Shown in pieces: positions 9,455 through 20,021 of a stretch of 64,000 nt of DNA (position 1 is the stretch's first letter; each line of letters starts with the position of its first letter). Location of the stretch: NCBI GenBank assembly GCA_029260135.1, contig JAJDDV010000081.1, positions 47,710 to 111,709 on the forward strand. Reading direction: 5' to 3'. This DNA comes from Phycisphaerae bacterium. Its GTDB lineage: Bacteria > Planctomycetota > Phycisphaerae > UBA1845. Below the pieces are notes generated by a model, which was not told where the DNA came from, did no database searches, and saw only the letters and a list, made by a program, of their open reading frames with translations. The translations under genes were made by a program, and so were the position numbers.

Positions 9455-9620
9455 GTGCTTCGGCTCCGTTATCGGGAACGGGTGGTTCGCTGGGCACGCA
9501 TCAGGGGCATCAGAGAGCACATTTTTCGACCTTCGCGCGAAATCGGGAGCGTAGCGGCGTTTATGAGGTGACCGGTCCGTAGAATGAAGGAACCTATATC
9601 CCAGTAACGGAGATACCGTG

Positions 9621-10397
9621 ATGAATCGTAGCCCTCGTTTGGCCGTGATCCTGGCGTTCGGAATGGTCGTCGGGTTGTGCTGCCCCGCCGTGGCCACCTT
9701 GCAGACATCTGGTGGGTCACGGGCTGGTGACGCGATCGAGCTGGACTTCCCTGGGGGGACGCTGTCGACGTACATCAACGCGATTCAGGCGGCGGCGGGC
9801 GGCGTCAACATCGTGTTGATGTCGGCAGCGGCGAGCAACATTGAATTGCCGCCGCTTCAGCTCAACGCTGTCAGCGCGGGCGACGCGCTGAAACTGATCG
9901 AGGGCGAGCACCGGGTGGATCAGCTCACGGTCGTTCGGTTAAAGACGCGCAGGATCGATGCCTCGGGGCCGGGTTTGAAACCGATATTGAGAGTCTTCGC
10001 TGAATGGCCGAGTCCTTCGAATAGCGATGTCAAGGTCTGGAGCGTGCTCGATCTCTTCTGTGACGAGATGAAACCGGAAGACGTTCTGACGGCCGTAGAG
10101 ACCGCGGTTGAGCTGCTCAACGATGACGAGAATAAGGTTCAGGTTCAGTTTCACGCGGCGACGGGGGTGCTGATCGCACGCGGTACACCGCGGCAGGTCA
10201 ATACCATCGGCGACGTGCTGAGCGAGCTGCGGGGTCACATGGTGCTCAAGGGGGTGTTCGACGGTTTGGAGCAGGCAGCGGCGGCCGCACCGTTGGAGCC
10301 GTCCAGCGCATTGGAGCAGATGCTCGGAGAGCTGAAAGAGATAAAGTCCCGACTCAAGGTACTCGAACGTCGTGATCGCAACCGCGACAGTGAGTAG
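9621..10397 (+). CDS. Secreted protein with STN/secretin-N-like domain and C-terminal coiled-coil
   Basis: Signal peptide; 'ELDFPGGTLSTYINAIQAAAGGVNIVLMSAAASNIELPPLQLNAVSAGDALKLIEGEH' resembles STN-type secretin/TonB N-domains; C-terminal 'ALEQMLGELKEIKSRLKVLERRD' heptads. Confidence 0.7.
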   Translation: MNRSPRLAVILAFGMVVGLCCPAVATLQTSGGSRAGDAIELDFPGGTLSTYINAIQAAAGGVNIVLMSAAASNIELPPLQLNAVSAGDALKLIEGEHRVDQLTVVRLKTRRIDASGPGLKPILRVFAEWPSPSNSDVKVWSVLDLFCDEMKPEDVLTAVETAVELLNDDENKVQVQFHAATGVLIARGTPRQVNTIGDVLSELRGHMVLKGVFDGLEQAAAAAPLEPSSALEQMLGELKEIKSRLKVLERRDRNRDSE

Positions 10398-10976
10398 ATG
10401 GTCGATCCGATTCGCGAATTCCCTTGCGAGTACATGGTGTTTGAATCGATCAGCGAACTTACGTCGGCCATCGCGTCTGGGCACTCCGGTGCCCTGGCGC
10501 ATTTGTACCGCAGCCGGTTCGACGAACTGTATGCCGAGGCGCGAAGGGCGACGGGTCGCGATGAGGCGTTCTGCCTGGACGTGGTTCAGGACGCGATGAT
10601 CCGGGTGATTCGGTCGATGAAGCCGATGGACACCGAGAAGCGTCTGAGGGGTTGGCTTCGCGTCGTCGTTCAGTCTTGTGCGTATGATCAGCTTCGGCGC
10701 GATGCGCGGCGCGCCCATCGGGAGCAAGTGGCGGTTGGCGCGGTTCGGTCAGCGCGGGATGGCGATGAGCTGGGCGAGCGACTTGCGTGGCTTCGCGAGG
10801 AGATCGCGAAGCAAGACGGACCTGACGCCCGACTGCTGGTGATGCGATACCGCATGGGGTGGACGTTGCAGCGGATTGCCAACGCTGTCGGGCTCCGACC
10901 CGGTGCGGTCGATGGCCGCATACGACGGTCAACGGCCGCATTGAGTCGCCGAGCGCAGGAGACATTCGATGAATGA
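10398..10976 (+). CDS. ECF-type RNA polymerase sigma factor (sigma-70 family)
   Basis: Sigma-2-like 'AFCLDVVQDAMIRVIRSMKPMDTEKRLRGWLRVVVQSCAYDQLRRDARR'; sigma-4-like 'LLVMRYRMGWTLQRIANAVGLRPGAVDGRIRRSTAAL'. The alternative ATG at 10434 is possible. Confidence 0.85.
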   Translation: MVDPIREFPCEYMVFESISELTSAIASGHSGALAHLYRSRFDELYAEARRATGRDEAFCLDVVQDAMIRVIRSMKPMDTEKRLRGWLRVVVQSCAYDQLRRDARRAHREQVAVGAVRSARDGDELGERLAWLREEIAKQDGPDARLLVMRYRMGWTLQRIANAVGLRPGAVDGRIRRSTAALSRRAQETFDE

Positions 10977-11448
10977 TCGATCCCGTGAACCCTTGTCTTC
11001 AGCCGGCGAGTCCCGGCGCGAGGCCATGCTCGATGAGCTCGTCGAGCTGTCGGGGAAGATCCATCGACGTCGTCAAACGCGACGCCGGTATCTGGTTGCC
11101 GGAACATCGATGTGTTTGTTCGCGGTTCTGTTGTGGGCGGCGATCCCGCGTGGAACCGAACCAGAGGGATCACCGCAGATCGTGGATCAAGAGCAACCGC
11201 CGGAGGTTGACGTTCCGGACGAACCGATCGCGAACGATGGGGAGAGCGTGGTGAAGCTCGTGCATACCCGTACGGCCGTACTGGCCCGGTTCGCAAGTGA
11301 GCCCACACGGCGGATCGAACGATTGGACGATGGGAAGCTGCTGGCCGTCTTGGCGTCACTCGGGCGACCGGCGGAGTTGATTCGTGATGGCGATCGCGTG
11401 CGGCTTAGCGCGCCGGTGACGGACAAGGAACTCCACATTGAGCGGTAG
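10969..11448 (+). CDS. Single-TM protein, candidate regulator of the upstream sigma factor
   Basis: Starts 8 nt inside the sigma gene (cgATGAATGA); charged N-terminus, one TM (YLVAGTSMCLFAVLLWAAIP), then an extracytoplasmic domain. Confidence 0.65.
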   Translation: MNDRSREPLSSAGESRREAMLDELVELSGKIHRRRQTRRRYLVAGTSMCLFAVLLWAAIPRGTEPEGSPQIVDQEQPPEVDVPDEPIANDGESVVKLVHTRTAVLARFASEPTRRIERLDDGKLLAVLASLGRPAELIRDGDRVRLSAPVTDKELHIER

Positions 11449-11496
11449 GGAGTGCGCGTGCATCAAGCCCGGTCGCGAACTCGCGCACTGCACCAT

Positions 11497-12669
11497 TCAG
11501 TTGATGTATTGGAGTTTCACGCTGGTGGTTTGCGGCTTGCTGTTGCGGATGTACGTCACTTCGACACTCGTACCGGGCTTGTGGGGTTCCAGGGCATCTT
11601 TGAGATCGTTGAGCGTTTGAACGTCGCGGCCACCGATCTTGATGATGATGTCGCCGAGCGTGTGAATCATGCCGCGGCGGTTAACGGTGGTGCCTCGCAG
11701 GCCGGCCTCGTGTGCACCGGTATCGGGGCTGACGTTGGCGATCAGAATGCCGCGAATGCCCAGTCGGCGTGTCTGCCAGTCTTCGACGGCGGTGATACCC
11801 AGACCCGCGCGGCGGAATCTTCCGTAGCGGATGATTTCCGGAACGATCTCGTTGACGGTATCGACGGGGACGGCGAAACTGATTCCGGCGCTGGCGCCGG
11901 AGGGACTGGCAATTTGCGTGTTGACGCCGATCAAACGGCCTGCACTGTCGAGCAGGGGTCCACCAGAATTCCCGGGGTTGATGGCGGCGTCGGTTTGGAT
12001 CACGCCGCGGATCGCTCGCCCGGTCACCGATTCGATCTCTCGTCCCAGCGCGCTGACCACGCCTGTTGTCAACGTGTTGTCGAGCCCGAAGGGGTTTCCG
12101 ATGGCCAGGACTTTTTGCCCGACCTGGAGGTCGTTGGAAGTTCCGACGGTAATCGGTTTGATGACCTCGTCCGGCGCGTCGATCTTGATAACGGCCAGGT
12201 CTTTATCGGCATCGGCGCCGACGAAGTCAGCCGGCCAACTCGACTGATCGGCGAGTGTCACTTCGATGGCATCAGCTCCGGCGATGACATGGTAGTTGGT
12301 GACGATGTGCCCCTGATCATCCCAGATGAATCCCGAGCCGGTTCCCTGAGGGATCTCGAAGACGTTGAGGCTGAAGATCGTCCGCCGGTATTCGACGTTT
12401 GTGATATATGCGATGGAGAGTGAGGCCTTCTTGAAAACGCTGATGGTGCCACGTTCGTCGACGGGAAGATCGACGCGTGGAGCCACCTCACGCGGTTTGG
12501 CATGGGGATCGTGGAGCGGTGCAGGTTGCTGCGGACGGGCGAGCGCCCAGACGCCGAGAAAGACGAGTGCCCAAACACCGAGCGCGGTCGTCCACCGGGG
12601 GCCGCGCGGCAGCGAGCCTGACCGCCCACCGGGTCTCATCACGTCATGTTCCTTGTCGTCACCCAACAT
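11497..12669 (-). CDS. HtrA/DegP-family trypsin-like serine protease with PDZ domain
   Basis: 'SGFIWDDQGHIVTNYHVI', 'DLAVIKID', 'AAINPGNSGGPLLDSAGRLIGVNTQI', C-terminal PDZ. Confidence 0.93.
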   Translation of the reverse strand: MLGDDKEHDVMRPGGRSGSLPRGPRWTTALGVWALVFLGVWALARPQQPAPLHDPHAKPREVAPRVDLPVDERGTISVFKKASLSIAYITNVEYRRTIFSLNVFEIPQGTGSGFIWDDQGHIVTNYHVIAGADAIEVTLADQSSWPADFVGADADKDLAVIKIDAPDEVIKPITVGTSNDLQVGQKVLAIGNPFGLDNTLTTGVVSALGREIESVTGRAIRGVIQTDAAINPGNSGGPLLDSAGRLIGVNTQIASPSGASAGISFAVPVDTVNEIVPEIIRYGRFRRAGLGITAVEDWQTRRLGIRGILIANVSPDTGAHEAGLRGTTVNRRGMIHTLGDIIIKIGGRDVQTLNDLKDALEPHKPGTSVEVTYIRNSKPQTTSVKLQYIN

Positions 12670-12838
12670 GGTGCCCTACGACGAAATCGGATTTCACGGA
12701 ACGCCCGTCACCGGGGGATTCGCGTTCAGTCACGCCACTATTCTAGCGCGCGGCCGGAGATCGGCCAGCCTTCATGTCGGATTTCGTGTGCTCGCCGCCT
12801 TGGGCTGGGCGACGATGCGATTCTGTCTTCGGCGATGG

Positions 12839-15800
12839 CTACTCCATTTTCCACTCGGGGATACGTCCCGGAGTCCAGGGCGCACCCGCGGCTTCCAGTT
12901 GATCTTCCAGAGCCACGAGGTCGGTCTGCACAAGTTGGCGCAGTTCCGTCAGCACCTCGGTGAACGCTTCACCGGCCCAGCGGTAGGCGTCGCGTTGAGA
13001 TTCGGTCGGCGGCGAGGTCACGCTCCACTGGCTGCCGACGACACTCTGCACGCGCCGATTGATCGAGGTGGGTACGGGCTCCATTTGCCGGCTGAGTGTT
13101 CGGTCGCCAGTGAGCTTCGTGACAATCCCTCTCAGTTTCGCGTCCAGACTGTGAACGTCGGCGAGCAAAGATGGTGGGGTCGCGGGTGTCTCCAGTATGG
13201 CCTTGCGCACGTGGTCTATGCGCGTTCTCGCTTCGCCCGTCACCCGGATCGCGCCGCGTACGGCTCGCTGCAGTCGCGCGACCTTCTTCTGGAAGGCCAT
13301 GACCTGCTCGCGATCTTCGGCGGCGAAGGTGGCGAGTTCGAGGGGAATGACCTCGAAGGACTGCGGCTCGGCCAGTTCGGTGACCTCCGCATCGACCTCT
13401 TTGGCCAGGGTGACGGTAAAGGTCCCGGGGAGCGCCAGAGGACCGACCGGCGACCAAGCCCACGGGGATGAGGGGCCTTTTGCTCTTAGAACGGTCGGCG
13501 TGGACGAAGGATAGCGGAGGTCCCAGGAAACACGGTGGATTCCCTTGTTGCGAGATCCGTCTATTCTGCGGACAACGTCACCGCCCTCGTTCCGCACGAT
13601 CAGAAGGACCTGCGGGGTCTTCTCTTCATCCTCGGCACGGAGTTCGTCGATGGTGGGGTACTTCGCCGACTTGCCGGCCTTCTTCTCGGCGCTCTTTCTC
13701 TTTTCTTTGCGTGTTTCGATCTTCTCTTTCAGGTAGTAGGTGAAGACCGCGCCGTAGGGCGGATTCGGTGCCGTATAGAAGGCCGCGCCCTGTGATCCTC
13801 GACCCGACCTGCCACCCAGCCGGTTTCGAGGGATGTAACGCAAGGCATTCTTGATGGGGAAGACGACGGTGTCGGCTTTGAGGGCTTCCTCGTCGACGCT
13901 ACGAAGCGGTGTGTAATCGTCGAGTACGTAGAAGCTTCGCCCGAAGGTGCCCAGGACGAGATCGTTCTCCCGTTTCTGGATGACGAGATCTTTGACGGCG
14001 ATCGTGGGCAGGCCGCCTTTGAGCTTGATCCACTTCTTGCCACCGTCAACGGTAAAATAAGCGCCGAACTCGGTTCCGGCGAAGAGCAGGTCGGATTTGA
14101 CGTGATCTTCGGCCATGGTGTAGACGATGTCTCGCTTGGGTAGATCTCCGCTGATGAGTTCCCACGTTTGGCCGCGGTTGGTGCTCTTGAGCAGGTAGGG
14201 TGTGAAATCGCCGTTCTTGTGATTGTCGAAGGCGGCGAAGACCGTATCGGCATCGTGCTGCGAGGACAGAAGAAGGCTGACGTAAGTCATGTCGGGCACA
14301 TGCGGAAAGACGGGAATGGTCCGCCAGTTTTCTCCGCCGTCTTCCGTGACGTGGATCAGTCCATCGTCGGTTCCGACGTAGATCAGTCCTTCCACGAGTG
14401 GTGATTCGCTCAGTGCGATCGTGTTGCCGAAGATCGACGTCGATCGGTTTTTCGAAACGGCATCGACGCTCTGAATCTTGCCCATCACTTCGAGCGCGTT
14501 GCGATCCAAACCGCGGGAGAGGTCGTCGCTGATGGCAGTCCAACGACTTCCGCGATCGTCGGATCGAAAGAGCTTCTGGGCGCCGAAGTAGAGGCGCTTG
14601 TGGTCGTGGGGGCTGATGATGAGCGGCGCATCCCAGTTCCAGCGGTAGGGGTCTTCGCCCGGCGGTTCGTGCGGTTTGATGTCGACGACTTCGCCGCTTC
14701 GGCGATCGTGACGCACCAGGCCGCCGTACTGCCATTGGCTGTAGACGATGTTGGGGTCCTGCGGATCCACCTGCGTTTTGAACCCGTCACCGCCGACGGT
14801 AACGAACCAGTCCTCGTTGGCGATACCCGCGCGACTCGTCGTCCGTGACGGACCGCCAAGCGTGTTGTTGTCCTGGGTCCCGCCGTAGATGTAGTAGAAG
14901 GGCGTGCTCTCGTCGACGCTGACGCGATAGAACTGGGTGACAGGAAGGTTGGCCTTGAAGTTCCAGTTCTGCCCACGGTCGTGGCTGTCGTAGACGCCGC
15001 CGTCGCAACCAACCAGGTGGTAATTGGTGTTCCGGGGATCAATCCAAAGGGCGTGGTCATCGACGTGTCGGTTTCGCCGAGGCGCACGCTTGAACGTCTT
15101 GCCGCCGTCTTCCGTAACGTGCATGAAAGTATCGAGCGTGTAGAGGCGATCGACCTTCTGTGGATCACAGACAATCTCGTTGTAGTACTGCGGGCTCGAC
15201 GCCAGGTACTTGTTTCGCTTCTCCCAGCTCTCGCCCCGGTTGGTGGATCGATAGAACCCGCCTTTACTCTCAGCCGCTTCGACGATCGCGTAGACCACGT
15301 CGGGATCGGCCGGTGAGACGCACATTCCGATGCGACCCTTGTCGCCACCGGGAAGCCCGCTAGAAAGCTTCCGCCAAGTCGCACCTGCATCGGTGGACTT
15401 GTAGATCGCAGACTCGGGACCGCCGTTGATCAGTGTCCAGACGCGACGCCGCCGCTGATAGGATGAGGCGTAGAGCACGTCGGGGTCTCGCGGATCGATG
15501 TGAACTTCGTTGACACCGGTGTCGTCGCTGATGTGCAGCACACGATTCCACGTGGCGCCGCCATCGGTCGTCTTGTAGAGTCCGCGATCCCCACCGGACC
15601 GCCAGAGGGGTCCCTGGGCCGCGACGTAGACCGTGTCCGAATCGCGCGGATCAACGACGATCATCCCGATGTGCTCGGACTCTTTGAGCCCGACGTTCTT
15701 CCAACTCGCACCGCCGTCGCGCGACCGGTAAACACCGTCACCGAACGACACGCTTCGCTGGCTGTTGTTTTCACCGGTTCCGACCCAAACAACGTTGGCG

Positions 15801-16141
15801 TTGTTGGGGTCCATGGTTACACAGCCAATGGAGTAGGACCCCTGGCTGTCAAAGACGGGCATCCACGTCGTTCCGGCGTTCTCAGTCTTCCACAGACCGC
15901 CGGAGCAAACGGCTGCGAAGTAGTGGGCTGGGTTGTCGGAATCGACGGCAAAATCGCAGATCCTACCGGACATCAGCGCGGGCCCGACGGAGCGCAGCTT
16001 GAGTCCCGCGAAAGTTCCAGCGGACATCGGCTTGTCCTTGCCCGATCCTCGCTTCTCGTCACCCTCCGGCTCGGCGGTGGTCCGCAGAGGCGTGGAGACT
16101 AGAAAACCGATGGTCAGCAATGGCAGCACCAGACGAGTCAT
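12839..16141 (-). CDS. Secreted sortilin/VPS10-like BNR beta-propeller protein
   Basis: About 1,100 aa from the internal ATG at 16141 with signal peptide; many BNR-type repeats (GVYRSRDGGASWKNVG, GLYKTTDGGATWNRVL, AIYKSTDAGATWRKL, GFYRSTNRGESWEK). Confidence 0.9.
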   Translation of the reverse strand: MTRLVLPLLTIGFLVSTPLRTTAEPEGDEKRGSGKDKPMSAGTFAGLKLRSVGPALMSGRICDFAVDSDNPAHYFAAVCSGGLWKTENAGTTWMPVFDSQGSYSIGCVTMDPNNANVVWVGTGENNSQRSVSFGDGVYRSRDGGASWKNVGLKESEHIGMIVVDPRDSDTVYVAAQGPLWRSGGDRGLYKTTDGGATWNRVLHISDDTGVNEVHIDPRDPDVLYASSYQRRRRVWTLINGGPESAIYKSTDAGATWRKLSSGLPGGDKGRIGMCVSPADPDVVYAIVEAAESKGGFYRSTNRGESWEKRNKYLASSPQYYNEIVCDPQKVDRLYTLDTFMHVTEDGGKTFKRAPRRNRHVDDHALWIDPRNTNYHLVGCDGGVYDSHDRGQNWNFKANLPVTQFYRVSVDESTPFYYIYGGTQDNNTLGGPSRTTSRAGIANEDWFVTVGGDGFKTQVDPQDPNIVYSQWQYGGLVRHDRRSGEVVDIKPHEPPGEDPYRWNWDAPLIISPHDHKRLYFGAQKLFRSDDRGSRWTAISDDLSRGLDRNALEVMGKIQSVDAVSKNRSTSIFGNTIALSESPLVEGLIYVGTDDGLIHVTEDGGENWRTIPVFPHVPDMTYVSLLLSSQHDADTVFAAFDNHKNGDFTPYLLKSTNRGQTWELISGDLPKRDIVYTMAEDHVKSDLLFAGTEFGAYFTVDGGKKWIKLKGGLPTIAVKDLVIQKRENDLVLGTFGRSFYVLDDYTPLRSVDEEALKADTVVFPIKNALRYIPRNRLGGRSGRGSQGAAFYTAPNPPYGAVFTYYLKEKIETRKEKRKSAEKKAGKSAKYPTIDELRAEDEEKTPQVLLIVRNEGGDVVRRIDGSRNKGIHRVSWDLRYPSSTPTVLRAKGPSSPWAWSPVGPLALPGTFTVTLAKEVDAEVTELAEPQSFEVIPLELATFAAEDREQVMAFQKKVARLQRAVRGAIRVTGEARTRIDHVRKAILETPATPPSLLADVHSLDAKLRGIVTKLTGDRTLSRQMEPVPTSINRRVQSVVGSQWSVTSPPTESQRDAYRWAGEAFTEVLTELRQLVQTDLVALEDQLEAAGAPWTPGRIPEWKME

Positions 16142-16547
16142 GCGTGTTCCTTTCTTTGGGGAGACGGTCCTCCCAGGGTCTGGGGTGGGGGCGATGCACC
16201 GTCCCTGGTGAGAATATCGGACGTCCGTGGCGGAACTTGAGGAGCAATCCCCGTCCTCTGCGTGTGGCTTCGGCGACCCCCCTGCCGCTGGCCACCAACT
16301 CGGGAGGATAACGATTGGTATCACGGTTGGCAATCGCCGTCCTGCCGCAGGTATCCTCCTTCGCGACAGGTTTTGACAATTCGGAATGCCGGAGTTCGCT
16401 CGACGCACTGAATGGAGTGTGTACGACGCCCTTTTCGTGGCGAAGCGGCGATCCGACGCAACGGAGCGACTCTCTTGCCTGCAGGGTGTCGAGGCCTAGA
16501 ATGAGTGTCAGGGATAAGACGTTCGCGCCTCATAGCGGTCGGGCTGT

Positions 16548-18989
16548 ATGGCAAGTGGTCCTTTCGTATCTTCCGGTTCGACCGCGCTGGTGAATTTGAT
16601 GAACCATATGCCCATCGGCGAATCACGTCGACGTTTTCGGTCGCTCTGGCCTATCGTTGTCGTATCACTTTCCGCCGGCGTCCATCCCGGCGTTGATGCC
16701 GCGGTCGAGTTGAACGTGGCCCGGGTCGGGTTTCCGGCGCTGGGTGCCAGCGACGTGGTCCGTGCCGGTCAGTGGGTACCGGTGATCGTCGACATGGCAT
16801 TGATCGACCAGCCGAGCTTTGACGGATCGCTTCGCGTGGGTCAGCTCGACGGCGACGGCGACGAGTGTTACGACCACGTGGAAGTACACCTCCGTGCGGA
16901 GACCGGCGGATCCCAGCGGTACTTCCTCTACGCGTTGGCCAATCCGGCTGACAACCATGGCCGGTTCATCGTCACGCTCTACGATGACGAGCGCGAGACG
17001 GTTCAGGTCGTCTCACAGGGTGAACTGACGGATCAGGCTGAATCACCGCAGCGACCGTCGTCGATCGGGGACGATGAACTCCTCATTCTCTCGTTGTCCA
17101 CCGGGGCGATCGGAAAGCTCAATAAACTCGTGGGCGGAGACCTGTATCTGAGGTCCGTTCACGTCGCGCATATGAGCCCGCTCGACCTCCCCGAGTTGTG
17201 GATCGGACTGGAAGCGGTCGACTTCATTGTATGGGATGACGCCCGCCCGGAGGACTTGACCGAACGTCAGATTCACGCGCTTGTCGAATGGGTTCACCAA
17301 GGTGGAATTCTGCTTCTGGCGGCGTCGCGATCCACCGGCTCGGTCAAGATGTCGGCCCCGATCTACGACATTCTACCCGTGGAGATCGGCGATCTCACCA
17401 CCGTCGAGAATCTCCCCGAACTGCGCAGGCGGCTCCTGGGATCGCCCATATCCGAGCGTCAACGAAGCCGGCGCGAAACGGACGATTGGTGGACCGAACC
17501 GTATCCCGCTCCAGTCACCGTGACGGAGTGCACGCTTCGCGACGGCGCCGTTTCCATTCCCGACAGAACCGAGGATGCCCTGATCGCCCGACACCGTGTC
17601 GGGCGAGGGCACGTCCTGTTTTCCGGCGTGATCCTGTCGGATTTTTTCAGTGGCGAGGGTGAACCGAATGAGTTCTTCGAGGACCTTTTCCACTTGAAAC
17701 GGCTCGACACCGAAGAGGCACGTGCCAACCCTGCGTCACTTTTCGGTCGGGTCGTCAGTGCGGTGGGTTTTGCGACACGAGGTATGACGATGCTGCTGAT
17801 CGCGGGCGCATTGTCACTGATCTACGTACTCGCGGCGACGTTGGGGTCGTGGCGCTTGCTCGGTTCGCGCGGCTGGCGACATCACAGCTGGAGTGCGTTC
17901 GGCCTCGTCGCGATCGCGGCCAGCCTGCTGAGCGTGTTCGCCGTCGGCGGCATTCGCGGGTTTGGCGGCGAGACTCTCCATCAGATTTCCATCGTTGACG
18001 CCAACGCGGGTGAGCCCACCGGCTTTGCCACGGCATTTTTCGGTGTCAAGACGGGTATGGACAAGACGGTGGATTTCTGGCTACCGAGTGATGCCATGGG
18101 CGCGAGCGATCCATACGCCACGGAGTGTTTTCTCAGACCTCTTCCGGTGAGCGGTAGCGCGCTCGATGATCGTACGCCGTTCGCGGATCCGGAGGTTTAT
18201 CGGTTGGAACCGGGGAGTGCGGTCATCGACGATGTTCGCGTTCGTGCTACGCTCAAGCGACTCGAGGGTCGCTGGCGGGGTTTGCTCGACGGAACCGTGA
18301 CGGGAAAGGTCCTCGTCGACCGCTATCGCAAGGCCATCATTCTCGATGGCAGCTACATCAGCAATGAGCTCGGTGTCGACCTGAGAGACTGCTATTTGCT
18401 CCATGCCGTCGTAAACCTTGATATCGAGAGCGGACCGAGAAGTAAATTCGTCAATGCCTATCCACTAGGAGATTTGCCCGCCGGTGGAGACCGTTTCGAT
18501 CTCTCTTCGCGGTGCAATCCGCCGGAGGGTGTGGACGAGGAAGAGGAGCAGCAGCGTCGGGAGGAGTTTCAACTGTTCAAGGCTCACGGCGAGTGGCGTT
18601 CGAACTTCGGTGGTCTTTTCGCCGACTTCGGCTATGGCCGATCGGCTTCACGCGGCGTGGCCGTTGGACAGGAGAAGAACGCGTTGCGGCTTCTGTCAAC
18701 GCTTGGCGACTATGATCCACAAGCGCATGCGGGTCTCGGCTCGACCGTCATGGGCCTGGCGACGTTCTCACGCGACCGTCTTCGCCATCTCGATCTACGG
18801 GAGCAGCTAACGACGGACAGCGTCATTCTGATCGGTTTTGCCGATGACCCCGGCCCGGTTCGACTGTTTCGGCGTACGGGGGATCGCCCCTTTCGGGCGC
18901 TTACCCCTGCTGACCATGCGTCGTGGACGATGTATCGGATTCGCATCCCGGTTACACTGGTAGGCGGCCCTGACAAGACCGAGACCTAG
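16548..18989 (+). CDS. Large membrane-anchored protein, first gene of an ABC exporter cluster
   Basis: 813 aa; N-terminal signal/anchor, central TM pair (TMLLIAGALSLIYVLAATLGSWRLL; SAFGLVAIAASLLSVFAVGGIRG); directly precedes ABC ATPase and permease genes. Start codon uncertain. Confidence 0.75.
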   Translation: MASGPFVSSGSTALVNLMNHMPIGESRRRFRSLWPIVVVSLSAGVHPGVDAAVELNVARVGFPALGASDVVRAGQWVPVIVDMALIDQPSFDGSLRVGQLDGDGDECYDHVEVHLRAETGGSQRYFLYALANPADNHGRFIVTLYDDERETVQVVSQGELTDQAESPQRPSSIGDDELLILSLSTGAIGKLNKLVGGDLYLRSVHVAHMSPLDLPELWIGLEAVDFIVWDDARPEDLTERQIHALVEWVHQGGILLLAASRSTGSVKMSAPIYDILPVEIGDLTTVENLPELRRRLLGSPISERQRSRRETDDWWTEPYPAPVTVTECTLRDGAVSIPDRTEDALIARHRVGRGHVLFSGVILSDFFSGEGEPNEFFEDLFHLKRLDTEEARANPASLFGRVVSAVGFATRGMTMLLIAGALSLIYVLAATLGSWRLLGSRGWRHHSWSAFGLVAIAASLLSVFAVGGIRGFGGETLHQISIVDANAGEPTGFATAFFGVKTGMDKTVDFWLPSDAMGASDPYATECFLRPLPVSGSALDDRTPFADPEVYRLEPGSAVIDDVRVRATLKRLEGRWRGLLDGTVTGKVLVDRYRKAIILDGSYISNELGVDLRDCYLLHAVVNLDIESGPRSKFVNAYPLGDLPAGGDRFDLSSRCNPPEGVDEEEEQQRREEFQLFKAHGEWRSNFGGLFADFGYGRSASRGVAVGQEKNALRLLSTLGDYDPQAHAGLGSTVMGLATFSRDRLRHLDLREQLTTDSVILIGFADDPGPVRLFRRTGDRPFRALTPADHASWTMYRIRIPVTLVGGPDKTET

Positions 18990-19028
18990 AGAGAAGGTCG
19001 TCACCGAACGTCTCTCGAGGAACAGACA

Positions 19029-19958
19029 TTGATCGTTCAGACCATCAATCTCACGAAGCGATATGGCAAGCTGACCGCATTGAACAACCTCCACCTCAAT
19101 ATCGAGGAAGGTGAGTGCTTCGGGTACATCGGCCCCAACGGCGCGGGCAAAACGACGACGATCAAGATCCTCGCGACGTTGCTGCAGCCGACTTGGGGGG
19201 AGGCGCGCATCTGTGGTCATGTCGTCGGGTACGAGTCGCGGAAGATCCGACCGCTGATCGGATATGTGCCGGACTTTTTCGGCGCGTACGAGGACATGGT
19301 GGTCCAGGAGTACTTGGAGTTCTTTGCGAGCGCCTACAACATCGTGGGAAAACAGCGGGCTCGCGTCGTGGGCGACGTGTTGGAGTTGACCGATCTGGTC
19401 TTCAAACGAGACGCACTGGTCGACTCACTGTCTCGCGGCATGCAGCAGCGCCTGAGTGTGGCGCGCGTACTGCTTCACGACCCGAAGGTCTTGCTGCTCG
19501 ACGAGCCGGCCAGCGGGCTCGATCCACGTGCCCGCATCGAGATCCGCGAGCTACTCAAAGAGCTTCATCGAATGGGAAAGACGATCATTATCAGCTCACA
19601 CATTCTCCATGAGCTGGCGGAACTGTGCAATACGGTCGGGATTATCGAACAAGGTGAACTCCTCTTCCACGGCCCACTCGATGAGATCATCCGAAAGGTG
19701 AAGACGGGGACAAAGGTTCACATTCGCGTCTCCCAGCAGCAGGACCTGGCGGCACTGCTGCTGCAGAAGGCCAACGGTGTGGCCGACGTCGAAGAGAGTA
19801 ACGGCACACTGATCGTCGAGCTGGAGAAACAGACACACGACTTCAGCGATGTGGCGAATCTACTACTGTCCAACAACTTCAAGATTCGTGAAATCAAGGA
19901 AGAAGAGATCAACCTGGAGACCGCCTTCATGCGGCTGACCAAGGGGATGGTGCAGTAG
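19029..19958 (+). CDS. ABC transporter ATP-binding protein
   Basis: Walker A GPNGAGKTTTIK, signature 'LSRGMQQRLSVARVLLHDPKVLLLDEPASGLDP'. Confidence 0.96.
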   Translation: MIVQTINLTKRYGKLTALNNLHLNIEEGECFGYIGPNGAGKTTTIKILATLLQPTWGEARICGHVVGYESRKIRPLIGYVPDFFGAYEDMVVQEYLEFFASAYNIVGKQRARVVGDVLELTDLVFKRDALVDSLSRGMQQRLSVARVLLHDPKVLLLDEPASGLDPRARIEIRELLKELHRMGKTIIISSHILHELAELCNTVGIIEQGELLFHGPLDEIIRKVKTGTKVHIRVSQQQDLAALLLQKANGVADVEESNGTLIVELEKQTHDFSDVANLLLSNNFKIREIKEEEINLETAFMRLTKGMVQ

Positions 19959-20021
19959 GGGTGGTTGGCACGGCGACCCGCGAGTCTGGTTGACTTCGTC
20001 GCCGAGTGAGATTCGATTTCT

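Noticed and set aside
11452-12423. 323-aa plus-strand ORF
   Set aside because: Antisense to the HtrA protease gene with its NPGNSGGPLL active site.
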